Shown one piece after another: positions 62,695-64,000 of a DNA stretch of 64,000 nucleotides. The notes below the pieces were generated by a model, which saw only the letters and a program-made list of their open reading frames with translations, had not been told where the DNA came from and searched no databases. Both the position numbers and the translations under genes were made by a program. Source of the DNA: Micromonospora kangleipakensis (GTDB lineage Bacteria > Actinomycetota > Actinomycetes > Mycobacteriales > Micromonosporaceae); contig NZ_SHLD01000001.1 in NCBI RefSeq assembly GCF_004217615.1, positions 496,001-560,000 of the forward strand, given 5' to 3'. Position 1 is the first letter of the stretch. Each line of letters begins with the position of its first letter.

Positions 62695-63564
62695 GTGACA
62701 TCGACCAGAGTTCCCGGCGGGACGTTCACCATGGCCGAGGATCTGACGGTCACTCGCATGGGATATGGCGCCATGCAGTTGGCAGGGCCACACGTATTCG
62801 GCCCACCGGCCGACCCCGACGCTGCCGTGTCCGTACTGCGCGAGGTCGTGCGCCTGGGCATCAACCACATCGACACCGCCGACTTCTACGGGCCTGTCGT
62901 CGTCAACGAGCTGATCAGGGAGGCCCTACATCCCTACCCGGACGATCTGCGCATCGTGACGAAGGTCGGATCGCTGCGAGACGCCGAGGGGAACTGGCTG
63001 CCGGCGCTCGCTCCCGAGCAGCTGCGCCAGGCCGTGCACGACAACCTGGATCACCTCGGACTAGACGCACTCGACATCGTCAACCTGCGCGTCGGCGGGT
63101 TCGACAGGCCCACTCCCGGCCCAATCTCCGCACCGTTCACTGTGCTCGCGCAGCTGCAGCAGGAGAGATTGATTAAGCATCTCGGTCTCAGCACGGTCAA
63201 CGCCGAGCAGATCGCCGAAGCACAGTCCATCGCGCCGATCGTGTGCGTGCAGAACTTCTACAACATCGCAAACCGGGACGACGACGACCTGGTTGACTCC
63301 CTCGCCGCACAGGGCATCGCCTACGTGCCCTACTTCCCGCTCGGCGGCTTCTCCCCACTCCAGTCCGAGGAACTGAGCGCAGTCGCCACCCGCCTCGGCA
63401 CCACACCGATGGCCGTCGCGCTGGCGTGGCTGCTACAGCGCTCCCCGAACATCCTGCTCATCCCCGGCACCTCATCCGTTACGCACCTGCGCCAGAACGT
63501 CTCCGCTGCTGCGCTGAACCTCCCCGAGGACGCGCTAACCGAGCTGAACCGGATCGCCTCCTGA
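62695..63564 (+). CDS. Aldo/keto reductase
   Basis: The 289-residue protein starts at the GTG at 62695, with GGAGAGGA upstream. It has MGYGAMQLAGPHVFGPPADP, the active-site block INHIDTADFYGPVVVNELIR (Asp and Tyr), IVTKVGSLRDAEG (Lys) and the C-terminal NADPH-binding PGTSSVTHLRQNVSAAAL. The His of the usual tetrad block is replaced in DIVNLRVGGF, as in a branch of related oxidoreductases in actinobacteria. It should reduce small aldehydes or ketones with NADPH. The stop codon is directly followed by the integrase remnant. Confidence 0.9.
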   Translation: MTSTRVPGGTFTMAEDLTVTRMGYGAMQLAGPHVFGPPADPDAAVSVLREVVRLGINHIDTADFYGPVVVNELIREALHPYPDDLRIVTKVGSLRDAEGNWLPALAPEQLRQAVHDNLDHLGLDALDIVNLRVGGFDRPTPGPISAPFTVLAQLQQERLIKHLGLSTVNAEQIAEAQSIAPIVCVQNFYNIANRDDDDLVDSLAAQGIAYVPYFPLGGFSPLQSEELSAVATRLGTTPMAVALAWLLQRSPNILLIPGTSSVTHLRQNVSAAALNLPEDALTELNRIAS

Positions 63565-63978
63565 GAGCCAGCGCCACGAAACCCCGCCGGGACGCTGACC
63601 GTCCGGCGCGGCCGGCAGCGGCCGAGATGGGAGCACGGGTGCCGCTCGCCGTGCGGGCGGAAGCACGGCGGGCACTGCCCCGACCGCCGCCAGGTGCGAG
63701 CCGACACCGCCGAGACCAGGTCGTGGGCTGGCCGGCGCAGCATCGGGCTACCCGACGAGTTGGTGGCGCTGCTCCGCAAGCACCGCGACGAGCAGGACCA
63801 GGAGCGCGCCACCGCCGCCCAACTCTGGGAAGGCAGCGACTGGCTGTTCGCCACGCCGACCGGTGGCCCCGTCAACCCGCGCACGGACTTGACCGCCCAG
63901 GTCCGTCGGGACATCGCCCAGCGCGTCGGCGGGCTGCTCGGGGACAGCCCGGCAGAGGACCCGAAAAGGGGCCCTTGA
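63565..63978 (+). pseudogene. Tyrosine integrase with internal deletion of the catalytic core
   Basis: In one continuous frame, GTLTVRRGRQRPRWEHGC and CGRKHGGHCPDRRQVRADTA match the middle of actinobacterial integrases, then AGRRSIGLPDELVALLRKHR, DWLFATPTGGPVNPRTD, and abruptly LTAQVRRDIAQRVGGLL, the usual C-terminal end. The segment with the HxxR and Tyr catalytic residues (about 90 residues) is missing. The N-terminal domain is also absent; the aldo/keto reductase stop lies just upstream. It cannot recombine DNA. The gene and the tRNA-Ser scar at 58825 frame a 5-kb accessory segment. Confidence 0.8.
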
Positions 63979-64000
63979 GCGCGAACTGAGACCAAAACCG

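Overview
The window is high-GC actinobacterial DNA, most likely from a Micromonospora or a close relative in the Micromonosporaceae. The reasons are the very GC-rich third codon positions, a mycothiol-type maleylpyruvate isomerase family protein, several apparently leaderless genes, and the gene set ffs / tRNA-Ser / dnaX / ybaB / recR together with ask-asd and leuA. The genus is an inference from gene content and was not tested by a database search.

Layout. 0-2 kb is core: the PASTA end of a penicillin-binding protein, a YqeY-like protein, a membrane-anchored metallophosphoesterase and tRNA-Pro(CGG). From 2 to about 20 kb the window is accessory DNA: an integrase remnant beside tRNA-Pro, an IS110-family element with a possible bridge-RNA region, IS5 and dehydrogenase remnants, two ECF42-type sigma factor / YCII modules, a PadR-controlled membrane protein, a MerR-controlled drug-type ABC exporter, two AlkD-like DNA repair genes, small orphan genes and several truncated genes. 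A short palindromic intergenic repeat recurs through this stretch. From 20 to 58.8 kb the window is mostly chromosome backbone: a LuxR-type ATPase regulator with a methyltransferase, transporters, a secreted 5'-nucleotidase, a GGDEF protein, the aspartokinase / aspartate-semialdehyde dehydrogenase operon with an internal start for a beta subunit, leuA preceded by a leucine-codon leader peptide, type VII-type substrates on both sides of leuA (including a papain-fold toxin with an Imm35 immunity gene), a five-gene dipeptide/oligopeptide ABC transporter, and recR-ybaB-dnaX with SRP RNA and tRNA-Ser(GGA).

From 58.8 kb to the end is a second accessory segment. It opens with an isolated 3' half of a tRNA-Ser gene, which is a typical attachment-site scar. 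It carries an SRPBCC protein, a mycothiol-dependent-type enzyme, an LtrA-like membrane protein and an aldo/keto reductase. It ends with an integrase gene that has lost its catalytic core by internal deletion. Both accessory segments therefore look like decayed integrative elements lodged at tRNA genes.

Functional groups: amino-acid biosynthesis (ask, asd, leuA with attenuator-like leader), peptide uptake (dpp-like genes), DNA replication and repair (dnaX, recR, AlkD-like proteins), stress and export regulation (ECF42/YCII, MerR/ABC, PadR, ArsR/MFS, LuxR ATPase), and conflict systems (T7-type papain-fold toxin/Imm35, a barstar-like fragment, a nuclease-domain fragment).
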